Shown here one piece after another: positions 23,338 through 34,264 of a stretch of 64,000 bases of DNA. Each line of letters opens with the position of its first letter. Position 1 is the stretch's first letter. A model generated the notes under the pieces. That model saw only the letters and a program-made list of their open reading frames with translations. It did no database searches and had not been told where the DNA came from. Origin of the DNA: Citrus sinensis (Eukaryota; Streptophyta; Magnoliopsida; Sapindales; Rutaceae); assembly GCF_022201045.2 (NCBI RefSeq), contig NC_068563.1, positions 434,001-498,000 of the forward strand, in the 5' to 3' direction. Made by a program: the position numbers and the translations under genes.

Positions 23338-24186
23338 CTAATTGGTGAGGATGTTGAGAAGGGGGACTCTAGCCTTGATCAAACGCCTAGACAAGGACTC
23401 AAGGCCTTCTTCAAGATCTTGGATGCTGGACTCCATTTCTTTAAGCTGGTTTTGCATATAAATGATGTTATCGGATTTGATTGTCTTGTGACCAACGACT
23501 GTAGACAATGCAGCATCCACCTTTTCAAACTCATTCATTTCTGTTTGGTCTTCCTGGCATGCAATTCTTTTGGGGCGGATGAGCTTGGTTACCAATGCAA
23601 ACCTGCTTAGCTTTGATGGAGTCCTAGAACCGGAGATAAAGGACAACAAGTATTCAAACGTAGCCAATGTGACGGCTTCAACCTCCTTCAACACGCTAAC
23701 ATGTTCCTCATTGATTGAAGGGGAGCATTCGTTTTCCACGCCTTTCAAATTCCCTAAGGTCTTGTTGATTGCCTTTCTCATTGCCTTCCTAGAGGCTAAG
23801 TATTTCTTAATCTCACTTGTAAGTTCAGTTTCATCACCCCTTCTTCTGCGTAGCACTGATTGAAGTCCTAGTGCAGATTCCTTCATCTGCAGCAAGGCAT
23901 TCTGAGCAGTGCTGCAAACATCCAAGATCTTGAAAGATCCATTCAACAGCTCATCAACCCATTTCTTTTGGTGGTCGCGGGCTAAGGCTTGTTGAACGAG
24001 GGGCAATTGAAGTATTTTTTCAACAGAGTCGTGTAAATCTTGAAGGCCATTTAACTCATGGCCTAATGATGAAGTAGAAGCAGCTTGAGAAGACCTTAAT
24101 CTTCTCAAATGCTCTTCAACTTCTAAGATCTGTGGGTGTGATCTTGTCGGAAAGCTGTTTGAGCGAGTATGGTAAGAGGCAGCCAT
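23338..24186 (-). CDS. DUF241 family protein, intact copy 5
   Basis: This is a single-exon 282-aa protein that starts MAASYHTRSNSFPTRSHP, the usual family N-terminus. The family blocks follow in order: LNGLQDLHDSVEKILQLP (about 45-65), LLNGSFKILDVC, LGLQSVLRRRRGDETEL (about 108-125), KKYLASRK, the EEHVSVLKEVEAVTLATFE block, LIRPKRIACQED, and the end RRLIKARVPLLNILTN. It has no signal peptide or membrane helix and is charged and helical. A TATA sequence lies about 95 bp upstream. Together with copy 1 it is one of two uninterrupted copies here. The biochemical role of DUF241 is not established. Confidence 0.88.
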   Translation of the reverse strand: MAASYHTRSNSFPTRSHPQILEVEEHLRRLRSSQAASTSSLGHELNGLQDLHDSVEKILQLPLVQQALARDHQKKWVDELLNGSFKILDVCSTAQNALLQMKESALGLQSVLRRRRGDETELTSEIKKYLASRKAMRKAINKTLGNLKGVENECSPSINEEHVSVLKEVEAVTLATFEYLLSFISGSRTPSKLSRFALVTKLIRPKRIACQEDQTEMNEFEKVDAALSTVVGHKTIKSDNIIYMQNQLKEMESSIQDLEEGLESLSRRLIKARVPLLNILTN

Positions 24187-24280
24187 TGCTTTTGTTGCTG
24201 TGAATCAGAAGACTAGAAGTTAATTTTGAAATTCAATCTAGCTCGTTGCCTTCATTTGGTTACCATAAGCTCAAATCTCA

Positions 24281-24289
24281 ATATATATA
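24281..24289 (-). promoter_or_regulatory. TATA box of DUF241 copy 5
   Basis: ATATATATA reads as a TATA box on the minus strand, about 95 bp before the start codon. The same position holds longer TA runs in copies 7 (33034-33049) and 8 (44741-44758). Confidence 0.6.
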
Positions 24290-24299
24290 GCATGAGATG

Positions 24300-24720
24300 A
24301 GGGGAACAAGAGGAATCTCGTCCTCTTAAAATATAAAACAGTAACATGATTTCGATCTTGATCTAAATGCTATATCAGCTAATTTTATGCATTGCTCCTG
24401 CCACACTAGCATCATCGTATATTTTGAAGTGCAACTGACACTAGCATCTTCTCAAATGCTAATGCTATATAAATTAATTTTTCTGAGTGGTCCATGAAAT
24501 ATGCAACACGCGGATGGCATTGGCTACGTCTCCTCTGCAAGAATACAAGGGAGGCCACTCCAGTTTGGCTTGGCTCCCTGTGGGGAACACAATGGTGGTG
24601 GCACTCGTGCATCCTTATAATTGATTTATTTGATCTGGGAATAGAATTTAAAATTTGCAGTGCATGAATGAAGTTGACTCTGTCACCTTCAATACAACAT
24701 TGTAATCTTGACATTAGTAT
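24300..24720 (-). repeat. DUF241 upstream repeat region of copy 5
   Basis: Contains the promoter-adjacent block (about 24300-24420) and one unit of the CACGAGTG-type repeat (TGGCACTCGTGCA at 24599-24611, CCAGTTTGGCTTGGCTCCC near 24560). Same order as at 10316-10770, in reverse orientation. Confidence 0.7.
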
Positions 24721-25374
24721 AATCTGCAACACACCAGTGGTGGTTAATAATTTAAATTGACACATTTGAATTGCAATTCATACTGTTAATTTAGAATACA
24801 CAATGAGGTCAATACACGTAAATGCTACAGAATTCACACAAGCCAGAGAATTTGTCGTTACAAAGGCATGAGAAATGTGTCCACCTCTCATTCATCCATA
24901 TATTCAAACATCAATCAAGAGACAATTGGAATCTTGACAACTATATATATATGATGTCTGTTTAAAAATTGCATGCATATAACTTGCCTTAAACAAATTA
25001 TGGATTCTCTAAGCTGGGCTTAATACTTGAACCAATGATTTAACGGTAAACACTCTGGAACTCTAAAGTATAATCTGTTCATCCTTTATTTATTTTAATT
25101 TTTGCAATGTTTTAATCAAAATGACTGGTCATGAGCTAAAAACTTGAAGAGCACAAGAATTGGTTATGGTAGAAAGCTATAGTTGTTTCTGTAGGTGAAT
25201 TGAAAATCAAGTATCATCATCTAGCAATATTTGAGAGTAAAAGCAAATAATATCGAGATAGAAGCAAGGCCAAAATATTACAAAATAATTTGTTTATGTA
25301 ATTCATTTTCTATCAATAGAATGAAGTGTATATGTTTTTCATTTACATGCTTGAAAGTATCAAATCTTGTGATC
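24721..25374. other. intergenic region between copies 5 and 6
   Basis: No gene is seen. About 24960-25340 (ACCAATGATTTAACGG and its surroundings) matches the 3' flanks of copies 7 (31790-31960) and 8 (43500-43660), so it is conserved DUF241 3' flank. Confidence 0.5.
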
Positions 25375-26530
25375 CAATAGTTGAGGCTGTTGAAAAGGGA
25401 GAAGCTTTAATCCAACACCTACACAAGGATTCAAGGCCTTCTTCAAGATCTTGGATACTGGCTTCCAATTCTGTCAGCTGGTTCTGCAAATAAAAGATGT
25501 TATCAGATTTGTCGTCTTGTGACCAATGAGTGTAGACAAGGCAGCCTCCACCTTCTCAAATTCATTAATGTCCTTTTCATCTTCCTTGCATGCTATTCTT
25601 TTGGGGAAAATGAGCTTGGAAACTAATGACAGTCTGCTTAGATCTGATGGGGTCCTTAGCCCTGAGATAAGGATAGCAAAGATTCAAATGCAGCCGAGGT
25701 GACGGCTTCAACCTCTTTCAACATACTAACATGCTCCTAATTAATAACAGAGGAGCGTTTATTTTCCAATCCTTTCAAATATCCCAAGGCCTTGTGGATT
25801 GCCTTTTCACTGCCTTTCTCGGGATTAAATATTTCTTAATCTCACTAGTAAGTCCTTTCATTGTCTAACACACCAAATCTAACACATATGGAGAGCACGT
25901 AGTAAAAGGAGGCTACTTATAAATCGTGAACCTCACACAAAACCTCAAATTGAAATACTTCAAATTTTATTCAAACAAATTCACAAGTCCAATACTAAAC
26001 ATTATTTCCCAAAGCCATAAATTTAACAAAAGTCTCAAAACTCTCCCATTACAAGTTTAGAAGATAAGCAAACTTAAAGGAAACAGAAGTTTGTCCTCCT
26101 CTTATTCAACTAGCAAAAGTAAATAAATTTGTAGCTTTAAAGATAAGCACGCCTCTCAGCAAATTACTTAATAGACAAAAAGTAATGATAATGGGTGAGC
26201 CGTCAACTCGATAAGTAAAATCATTCTCAACACATTAGGATTGTTGGGTACCAAAAGTATTGCAAGCCCTTTTCATTAAAACATATATTAAAAACTTTAG
26301 TTTCGCAAAATGACATATTATAATAGAAAGACGTAAATTCATGGTGATTCAATACATCAAAAGCGTAATTAGTCATGAAACAAATCGTATAATATATATA
26401 CACAAAAAACAAAAGATTAGCTCATGTCATATAGTGTCACATATACTCCCGATGACCCAATCAAAAACAGAATCAACATCAAAATATGTTATACACACTT
26501 AGAACAAAAACCCAATATTGGTCTAGAACA

Positions 26531-26564
26531 TACACGCACACACACACACACAAACACACACACA
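26531..26564. repeat. AC dinucleotide microsatellite
   Basis: A run of AC repeats with two interruptions (ACACGCACAC and CACAAACAC). Confidence 0.9.
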
Positions 26565-27359
26565 TAATTAATATGGACAATGAGCCAAAGAATTTAAATT
26601 CATTTTTCATATGTTACAACTTGCAAGTGGCACTTTTTATTTTGTGGTACTTCGTGGCACTTTGTCCCTCAAAAGGTGACCCTTGTACAGCTTCAAGAGG
26701 TGGCCGTGTAAAAAATTTCATTAATAATCTTAATCGTATATGTGAACAAAACATTCATATCGAATTCATAAAAGATCATAATAATGATTTAGGCTTGCAA
26801 AACAAATTCTATTATAATATTTTATAGATAATTTCGTAAAAGATAATCATTTAGTAAAATAATTATACATTTAAAGGAAAATAGAATATGTTGTTAAAAT
26901 CATAAAAATAACATAATTTTGGGATTTGAAAACATTAGTAGCCAATGTTTCAACATTTTCCTCTCTCTTCATCAAAACATCGTCGTCACTCATCATCGCT
27001 TTTGCACCTTCGTTGTGTTCATGTTCATCATCATCATCAGCCTCCATTTGGCCGTCATTTGTCCACCTATGCCAATCACAGTTGTGAGTCTGTGACATTG
27101 TGGTTGTTGTCATCATCATTTCATTAGTAGCCACCATTTGTTGCTTCATCAGATGCCGATCCTTAAAGTTCGTGAACTGAATCTGTGAATCGTAAGTTTG
27201 AATTGTAGACACAGAATTGTATTTTGTGAATGTTATGTTATATATTTGTATTTGTGAATGGTTTATTACTTTGAAACATTGAAATTTTTAGAATCAGTAT
27301 TTGTATTTGATTTTTTAGAATTTGGTTTGTATTTGATTTTTGTAGAATTAGGTTTCTAC

Positions 27360-28095
27360 TTTATTTTTTTTTTAATTTGTATATGATTCGGGTTTAAAAC
27401 CTGCAATCCCGAAACCCAAATTTTTTTTAGTTTAACCTGGACCAAACCTGGATGCATAAAAAACAGGTTTAAATATGGGTCTGGTATGACATTTTAGTGT
27501 TCGACTCTGAAACCGGGAAGGCCGAACCCAGACCCGGACCCGAAAATTGCGGTCCCCAATCAAACTTGTATGAGTATGAGTTAGAAAATCAGGATGTTGG
27601 AATAAGTTGTAAATGTTGAATTTGTTTATGGTGTTTGAGGCTATTGAAGGCTTGGAGGTGTGCTTAGAGCCTTAGATCATTGCTTTTGTCAAGTAAGTAA
27701 CTTCATTCCTAATATATTGGATACGTTATTTTGATACTATTATAAGTACATTTTTTTATAGTTCTGATGAATATAAGAGAAGAGAAGAATTGAAAAGAGA
27801 AGAAAAGAATGACAGGCTGCCAAGGTTGTGGAAGTATGAAATTAGGGCATCGGGCTGATTTTTTTCTATTTATATTAAAAAATAATTTTAAAAAATAATA
27901 TTAAAATAAAGATACCCAAGTTCGGGTTCCGGATATGCAGGTTCATCTGCATCTAGATCCGAACCCGAATACATTCGAGTTGCTAAAATTCAATCCGGTA
28001 TCCGGATTTATTTTAATCCGATACGAGTTGAACTCGGCCTGGATTATTCGAGTTCGTCCAGTTCCGGACTGGGTACATGTTAAATTGCCATCCTT
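27360..28095. mobile_element. probable nested element with GGTTCGGG/CCCGAACC ends
   Basis: The left part contains AACCTGGACC, GACCCGGACCCG and similar phrases (27430-27545). The right part carries the complementary style GTTCGGGTTCCGG and CCGAACCCGAATAC (27905-27975) and ends near GGTACATGTTAAATTGCCATCC. Such proline-codon-like CCGG-rich ends are seen in nonautonomous plant DNA elements. Superfamily not assigned; borders approximate. Confidence 0.35.
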
Positions 28096-29513
28096 AAGTC
28101 TGATTCTCTGAATTTTTACTCATAATTTAATAATTAGAATGACACAATAGTATACAATACTATTTTAGACATCCATCGTATTTCCCATTAAATTTTTAAG
28201 ATGATCTGATATCAAAAACATTTTCAAAACTATTTATTTCTTGACAAGTTCAAAATTGTCTCACAGAACCTTAACTAAATAGTATATGTTCCGAGATTTT
28301 TATAAAATTAGATATTAATCAAAGATTATGAAATTAAAACTGAGAATTGCTAGATACATATAGTAATCTCTATTTAAAATTTTAGAATTTCCTGAATTCA
28401 TTTTGACACTCCAAAAAATTTTAAAAAATTGGTCATTATACTTAAATCACATCTTTCCCATGCAATAGAGTCTATTTCGAAACCCCATATAAAATTAAAA
28501 AAAAAAAAAAAAAAACAAGGTCAATAACTTATGAAATATAATTTATTCAATAAGCCCCTATATGTTCTAGTTTACAAAAAGATAAGGTTCTTCTCAAAAA
28601 CTATTTCTAAAATATATGTTTTATTATGAGATATCCATATTGTCTAGGAATTGTTCAGTGTGTTAATTATATCATGGATTAACTAATGAGACTCAACAAT
28701 AAAATAACTCATTAAACACGTCTAAAAGACATCATAAATCATGTATAAATGTTTGTAACATTCTAAAATCATGTAAAATAAAACTCTTAATAGAACACAA
28801 AGATAAGAAATCTAGTAAAGTGCAGGGAAATTAAGAATTATCAACTATTAAGACTCTCTCCTATACAAGTAAGAGTTCAAATCTTAGGGTATGAATAAAG
28901 AGTGATGAGTGGTTGAGAATTTAAAAAAAAATGCTGCTTGTGAATTTAGGGTTATGAAAGAGGAAACAAAAATATGAATTAATAGGAAATCATAGGAAAT
29001 CCTATTAATTATGAAAGAATAAATTTTTCTAAAATTATTCTATGAATCCTAATTAGGGATATACCAATCCTTATTCTTATTAGCAATTATGTTATTCATG
29101 ATTTCATTTGGAAAATTTTCCTAATTAACATTGTAGAAATCTGGCTTTACGCGTTGCCCCCTTTTCCGGCACAAAACTGATTAAGGCCCATGTACAGACT
29201 CGTTAATCTGCATCAAGGCATTCTCGGCAATGGTACAAATATCCAAGATCCTCAGGGATCCACTCAACAGCTCATCAAGCCATGTCTTGCAACATCCTTG
29301 TGCTAAAGCTTGTTAAATTAAGGGCAATTGTAGCATTTTATTGACAGAACCGCGTAAATCTTGAAGGCCATTGATGTCAAAGCCAATTGATCAAGATGAT
29401 GTAGAAACTGCCTGAGAAGACTTTAATCTGTTCAAATGCTCATCAGCCTCTGAACTGAGTGGGTGTGATCTAGGGGAAAAGCTGTTTGAGCGAGTATGGT
29501 AAGAGGCAGCCAT

Positions 29514-31363
29514 ATTTTCTTGATGTGAATGAGAGTAAGGCAGTTATAAATATCATGAGATGAGGGGAACGAGTACTAACATGTTTTTGATCTTGATCTA
29601 AACACAATATCATCTTCTTTTATGCCATTGTCTCCTCCCACCAACTCCCCATCTTTTTTTCTTTTTAGCTTCAAATCACACTTATATCTTCTAAACAAAT
29701 GTTTACGGGTGATCCATGAAATATGCAATACAGGAATGGCCTTGACTCTGCCTCCTCTGTAGGAATACAACATAGGCCAATCTAGTTTGGCTTTGCCCTC
29801 TGTAGGAAGCAGGATGATTGTTGTTGATGCTGAAATTTGGTCGCCCTTGACCCGACCAGATCGTTCCACCAACGCTTGTGTTGACAATGGAGAAGAGGTT
29901 GCACTCTCCCTGCTTTAGCGATTGCCCGAGCTCCTTGGACCCAAATCGCTCCCTCTCTTCTTTTCAAGCTTGCGTTCACAAAAATAAATCAGAGACGCCG
30001 GTGGTTTTGCCGACGTAAACCCTTTGATACTTAAGTCAATACAACGTGTTTACAGGAAAATTGTATGATTCAAGTTGTGCAGATTAATTGCAATGTTCTC
30101 AACACAAAATGTGTCAAGGATTCGTATAAAATAAATTCTGGTTTTAATTTGGCAGAGTTTCCCCTTCCTTTTCTATTTTTCGTGTCCCTTTTTTTCATCA
30201 ATTTCCCAGCCTTTTATAGACAATCATCCCATGTTCTCAGAGTATTCCTCATGCCCCTCTTCTTCGGGTGATCATGGACCTTAATGGGCCTTCAACTGAA
30301 CGAGCGTAGGTGTACGTGGGGCGTCGTGCTTTCCTAGTGGTTTGGATCGTGGCGGAATTGTCGGGTGTTTGTGAGATCATGTCCTTTCTTCTAGGTGACA
30401 AGTACCTGGTCGGTGTGAACTTCTAATCGGCTCGTACTTCCCAAAAGGTACACTACCAGGAATCTACTCGTTACATTCAGCTGGGAGAATTCACCCCCAG
30501 ATAAGGAATGAGGAGGCGTCTGACTGGTACTTTTCATTACTCAACAATTGTGACACTCACGCGTCCTTGTAGTTGATTTTTATTTGATTGAGGAAATAAA
30601 ATATAAAATCTTCTATGCATGAATGCGCTGACTCTGCCACCTTCAATACAGCAGAGCAGAAGCAACACAGCTGACAGCTTGGCTTTCCTCCATGGAGGAA
30701 ATTGGACCACCTGTGACACTCTTGAGCTTCTTATAGGTTACTCACTCTTGTCATCTGGGAAATCTCTTTAATGTCCTCATCTGTTTCTTCTATTAATCTT
30801 TTTGTTTGATACCTTTTTGTCATTGCTGTTCATGCATGCATTTTTATTTTCTATCTTGTCAAACTTCTTTAATAACCATCTCATATATATCAAAATAGCA
30901 GGATTCTTGTACGTCTAAGTAAGCTAAATAACCATTATGATATTCATTTGTATACTAACTTCCCCTTGACACATTGGAAATAAAACATGCAGCAGCTATT
31001 TTCTCCAAGAACCAGTGCTAAAACTTGAAACTTTCGTATGCCTGTAAGCATCTACGTTTCGATTTTCATTCAGGCTAGGTTCCTAGCTCCTCCCCATGTA
31101 TTACAAAACCATTTGAGATTAATTCGTTGGGGATATATTTTTCCCTATCGGATTTCATTTTTTTCCCGGGCGATTTCACGGACATAGGATAATGGTAGTT
31201 TGTAGGAGTTTGATTGATTAATTTTCTAAGCAAATGAACAATTTGATTAATTTTCTAAGAAAATGGACAAATTCATTACCAAAGATTAATCAGTCTCCTT
31301 CCACCATGTTTCCAACTCATTTTCCAAATTCATTGAACTTCAGAAAATCACAATTGAATCTTA
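29514..31363. other. upstream DNA of copy 6 and spacer
   Basis: Apart from the solo LTR at 29822-30546, no gene is seen. The repeat unit TCTAGTTTGGCTTTGCC (about 29781) and the segment 30547-30830 match other DUF241 upstream regions in reverse orientation. Positions 30840-31360 show no recognisable feature. Confidence 0.5.
29822..30546 (-). mobile_element. solo LTR, 725 bp, in the DUF241 copy 6 upstream repeat
   Basis: It starts TGTTGATGC and ends CTCAACA, flanked by perfect ATTGT target duplications (29817-29821 and 30547-30551). The neighbouring DUF241 repeat reads continuously across the duplication when compared with the copy at 33330-33390. Minus orientation is inferred from the U5-like motif GACTTAAGTATC...GGGTTTACGTCGG (about 29995-30040 complement), similar to the LTRs at 19649 and 57664. 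Confidence 0.9.
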
Positions 31364-32114
31364 ACATGACAATTATTTGCAACGCAAAAGTGCCGTTGAC
31401 ACTTATCCTGCCTATACAGATGAAGGCAATATCCAATTCTATAAGCCACATTTGCATGTGGCTAATTAATAATTCAATGGCATTGCTATTCATCATCATG
31501 ATGCTTATTGTGGTAGAGATTATAAAATTTTGATTAGGTCTGCTATCCAACGTGGCTTGCCTCTCACTTGGAGGAAATGCCTGGCAAACGAGTCATGGAT
31601 GCATCAAATTATTATTAAGTACGCGTATTGCTGCAGAAATCACCCTAATACAAAGACAGCAAGAACATTTTTGGATACCTAAGCCCTGGGAAGTTAGTCT
31701 ACCATGTGGATCTCAATAATAGATAATACTTTATCATCTAGTAGGCGACAATAGGAAACTTCACAACAATGATTTATATTTTAAAATTGCATACAATTTG
31801 CCATAAACAAATAAGGGGTTCTCTAAGATGTGTCTAATATTTTGAACCAATGATTTAATGGGGAAAAGAATCTGAAGAATTTACAGTTAAGTTTAACCTG
31901 TTCATCCTATGCATTCATTTATTTTTACTTCAAAGAAGGCGAAATGATAATCAAGTATCATCTGGCAATATTTAAGAGTGAAAGCAACCGATACTGAGAT
32001 GGAAGAAAGGTGATATACCAGAGAAACAATTTGTTTTTTGTATATAATTTCATTTCTATAGGATGATACAGGTATATTTCAATCATTTACAAGTATGACA
32101 ATAAAATTTGTAAT

Positions 32115-32950
32115 CTAATTGTTGAGGATGTTGAGAAAGGAGACTCTAGCTTTGATCAAACGCCTAGACAAGGATTCAAGGCCTTCTTCAAGATCTTGGA
32201 TGCTGAACTCCAATTCTTTCAGCTGGTTTTGCAAATAAACAGTGTTAACAGATTTGAGTGTCAATGCAGCATCCACCTTCTCAAACTCATTCGTTTCTGT
32301 CTTGACTTCCTCACAAGCTATTCTTTTGGGGCGGATGAGTTTGGAAGCCAATACAAACCCACTTAGCTTTGATGGAATCCCAGCACCCGAGATAAAGGAC
32401 AGCAAGGATCCAAATGCAGCTAAGGTTACTGCTTCAACCTCTTTCAACACGCTAACATGTTCCTCATTGATTAGAGAAGAGCATTTGTTTCCCATGCCTT
32501 TTAAATTCGCCAAGGCCTTGTGGACTTCCTTTTTTACTGACTTCCTAGAGGCTATGTATTTCTTAACCGCAGTTGCAAGTTCAATTTCATCTCCTCCTCT
32601 TCTGCGCAGAACTGATTGAAGTCCTTGTGTAGATTCCTTAATCTGCAAGAGAGCATTCTGAGCAATGCTGCTAGTTTCCAAGATCCTCAAAGATCCATTC
32701 AAAAGGTCATCAACCCATTTCTTATGCTGGCCTGGGCTAAAGCTTGTTGAACAAGAGGCAGTTGAAGCATTTTATCAACAGAATCATGTAAATCTTGAAG
32801 GCCATTTAACTCGTGGGCGATTGATGAAGATAATGAAGTAGAAACAGCTTGAGAATACCTTAATCTTCTCAAATTCTCTCCAACATCTGAAGTGAGAGGG
32901 TGTGATCTTGTGGGAAAGCTGTTTGAGCGAGTATGGTAAGAGGCAGCCAT
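32115..32950 (-). pseudogene. DUF241 family gene copy 7 with one frameshift
   Basis: Start (MAASYHTRSNSFPTRSHP) at 32950 and stop at 32115. One base is missing near 32733 (GGCCTGGG here, GGCCTTGGG in copy 8). It shifts the frame after LVQQALAQ, about residue 75, and truncates the protein. After the shift the other frame carries the rest intact: LLNGSLRILETS, LQSVLRRRGGDEIEL, KLIRPKRIACEE, to RRLIKARVSFLNILNN. With the base restored it would be near full length. A sequencing error or polymorphism cannot be excluded. TA-rich TATA box at 33034-33049. Confidence 0.85.
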
Positions 32951-33033
32951 TTTTCCTTGCTGTGTATGAAAAGACTGGAAGTTGATTGTCAAAATTCAAT
33001 CTAGCTCTTTTGCCTTCATTCGGTTAACATATG

Positions 33034-33049
33034 CTATATATATATATAG
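33034..33049 (-). promoter_or_regulatory. TA-rich TATA box of DUF241 copy 7
   Basis: GCTATATATATATATAGC lies about 85-100 bp upstream of the start codon. The same element in copy 8 is at 44741-44758. Confidence 0.55.
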
Positions 33050-33229
33050 CATGAGATGATGGGAACAAGAGGAATCTCATCCTCTTGGAATATCAAACAG
33101 TAACATGATTTAGATCTTGATCTTAACAATATATCACCTAATTTTATGCAATGTCTCCTCCCACTAGCTACCCATTTCATTTTTTATTCTACAAATCACA
33201 GTAGCATCTCTTTATAAGCTAATACTATA

Positions 33230-33540
33230 TGGAATTAATGGTTCTTTGAGATCCATACAAATAGGGCAATACACGGATGGCAGTGACTCTGTCTCCTCCG
33301 CAAGAATACAAGAGAGGCAAATCCAGTTTGGCTTGGCTCCCTGTAGGAAACAGGATGGTGGTGACGCCCGTGCATCCTTATCGTTGATTTATTTGATCTG
33401 GAAGTAAAATGGACAATTTGCAACGCATGAATGAAGTTGACTCTGTCACCTCGAATGCATACAAAAGAATGCAATACAGCTTGGCTTGCCTCCTCTCCCT
33501 GAAGGATATAAAATTAGGTTGCCGTAGGCTTTTCACATAT
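33230..33540 (-). repeat. DUF241 upstream repeat, two tandem units
   Basis: Unit 1 (about 33259-33416) has GTGACTCTGTCTCCTC and CCAGTTTGGCTTGGCTCCC. Unit 2 (about 33417-33540) has TTGACTCTGTCACCTC and CAGCTTGGCTTGCCTCC. In the duplicate block at 43074-45722 unit 1 is deleted between short CAAAT/CAATTT repeats. Confidence 0.75.
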
Positions 33541-34264
33541 ATGGCTCGTTTCTCGTCATCTACGAAAATTATTCAATGTCCTCTCCTTTCTTTCTTTCCT
33601 TTTTTTTTTGTTATAATTTTAAGTCTTTATGCTTGAAGCCTTTTTGTTGAGCGTTCATTTATGCATTTCTTCACACATCTATTTCCATCAATAGCTTTTT
33701 GTGCAAGTGCCTCGATTAGTAAGCTATATTACACACTCTTTCAGGGTGGCTGCTTTTACACAAACCTTGCCTGGTGAATTAGGTTGTTCCTCTCAAAATG
33801 ATGAAACTTATCCCACCACATCTCACTGGCTGACCTCATCCATGTTGGTTATCATGACACTGATGAAAAGATACAGGTTATACTTTATTTATAGCTATAG
33901 TTGTCAGTTTGAATTTTATCAAATACAAGCTTCTGCTTTTCAGTTAGCATAAAACAGGACACAAAATTCTCTTGGCCAAAAGAAAATATAGGCAGACTGA
34001 ACAGACATCATGCTTACATTAATGTCTAAAATCAAGGTCACAAAATTGATCCGCAGCTATTTGACACCAAAAATGTCACTTGGATGCATAAACAATTTAC
34101 TCTTATAAGCTCCATGAACAACTCCCAAAATGGGCCAAAAAAAATAAAATCAAGATAAACTTCTACGTTAGACGGCCTTACTATAATACAGATGCACCTC
34201 AACCCAGAACATTACAGGGCAAGAAAAAGGGCCGCAAAATGGACGTTTGAAAACTACTATCTAC

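Larger units (their letters stand above)
25862..29151 (-). mobile_element. 3.29-kb LTR-like insertion in DUF241 copy 6
   Basis: Both borders are set by where DUF241 homology stops and resumes. On the minus strand it begins CGTAAAGCCAGATTTC, probably an altered TG end, and finishes GTTAGACA. The phrase GGGTGAGCCGTCAACTCG (about 26193-26210) is shared with the blocks at 7105-9930 and 15309-17750, so it is probably the same LTR family. A clear target duplication was not found. A smaller GC-skewed segment at 27360-28095 looks like a separate insertion. Confidence 0.6.
25375..29513 (-). pseudogene. DUF241 pseudogene copy 6, split by a 3.3-kb element
   Basis: The 3' half lies at about 25375-25861 and the 5' half at about 29152-29513 (start codon complement at 29511-29513). 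Between them is unrelated DNA (25862-29151) inserted in the segment coding for LRRR. Other lesions are a lost stop (TGG where homologues have TAG), an in-frame TAA in the LVQQALAQ block, and small deletions. Upstream are the same promoter repeats as the other copies, also hit by a solo LTR. Confidence 0.88.
31364..34177. repeat. segmental duplication block A (first copy)
   Basis: Matches 43074-45722 at very high identity, from the phrase AACATGACAATTATTTGC through DUF241 copy 7, its promoter and upstream DNA to TCAAGATAAACTTCTA. The second copy lacks about 158 bp (about 33259-33416 here), corresponding to one upstream repeat unit, and about 24 bp near 33100. Confidence 0.9.

Noticed and set aside
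31317..31550. 77-aa frame repeated at 43055-43261
   Set aside because: Falls in the near-identical duplicated block A. The palindrome-like GCCACATTTGCATGTGGC region explains the resemblance; no gene is evident.
33334..33345. TGGCTCCCTGTA in the DUF241 upstream repeat, identical to 12 nt of miR160
   Set aside because: The flanking bases do not match the rest of miR160, no complementary star arm was seen nearby, and the match is not kept in the other repeat units.
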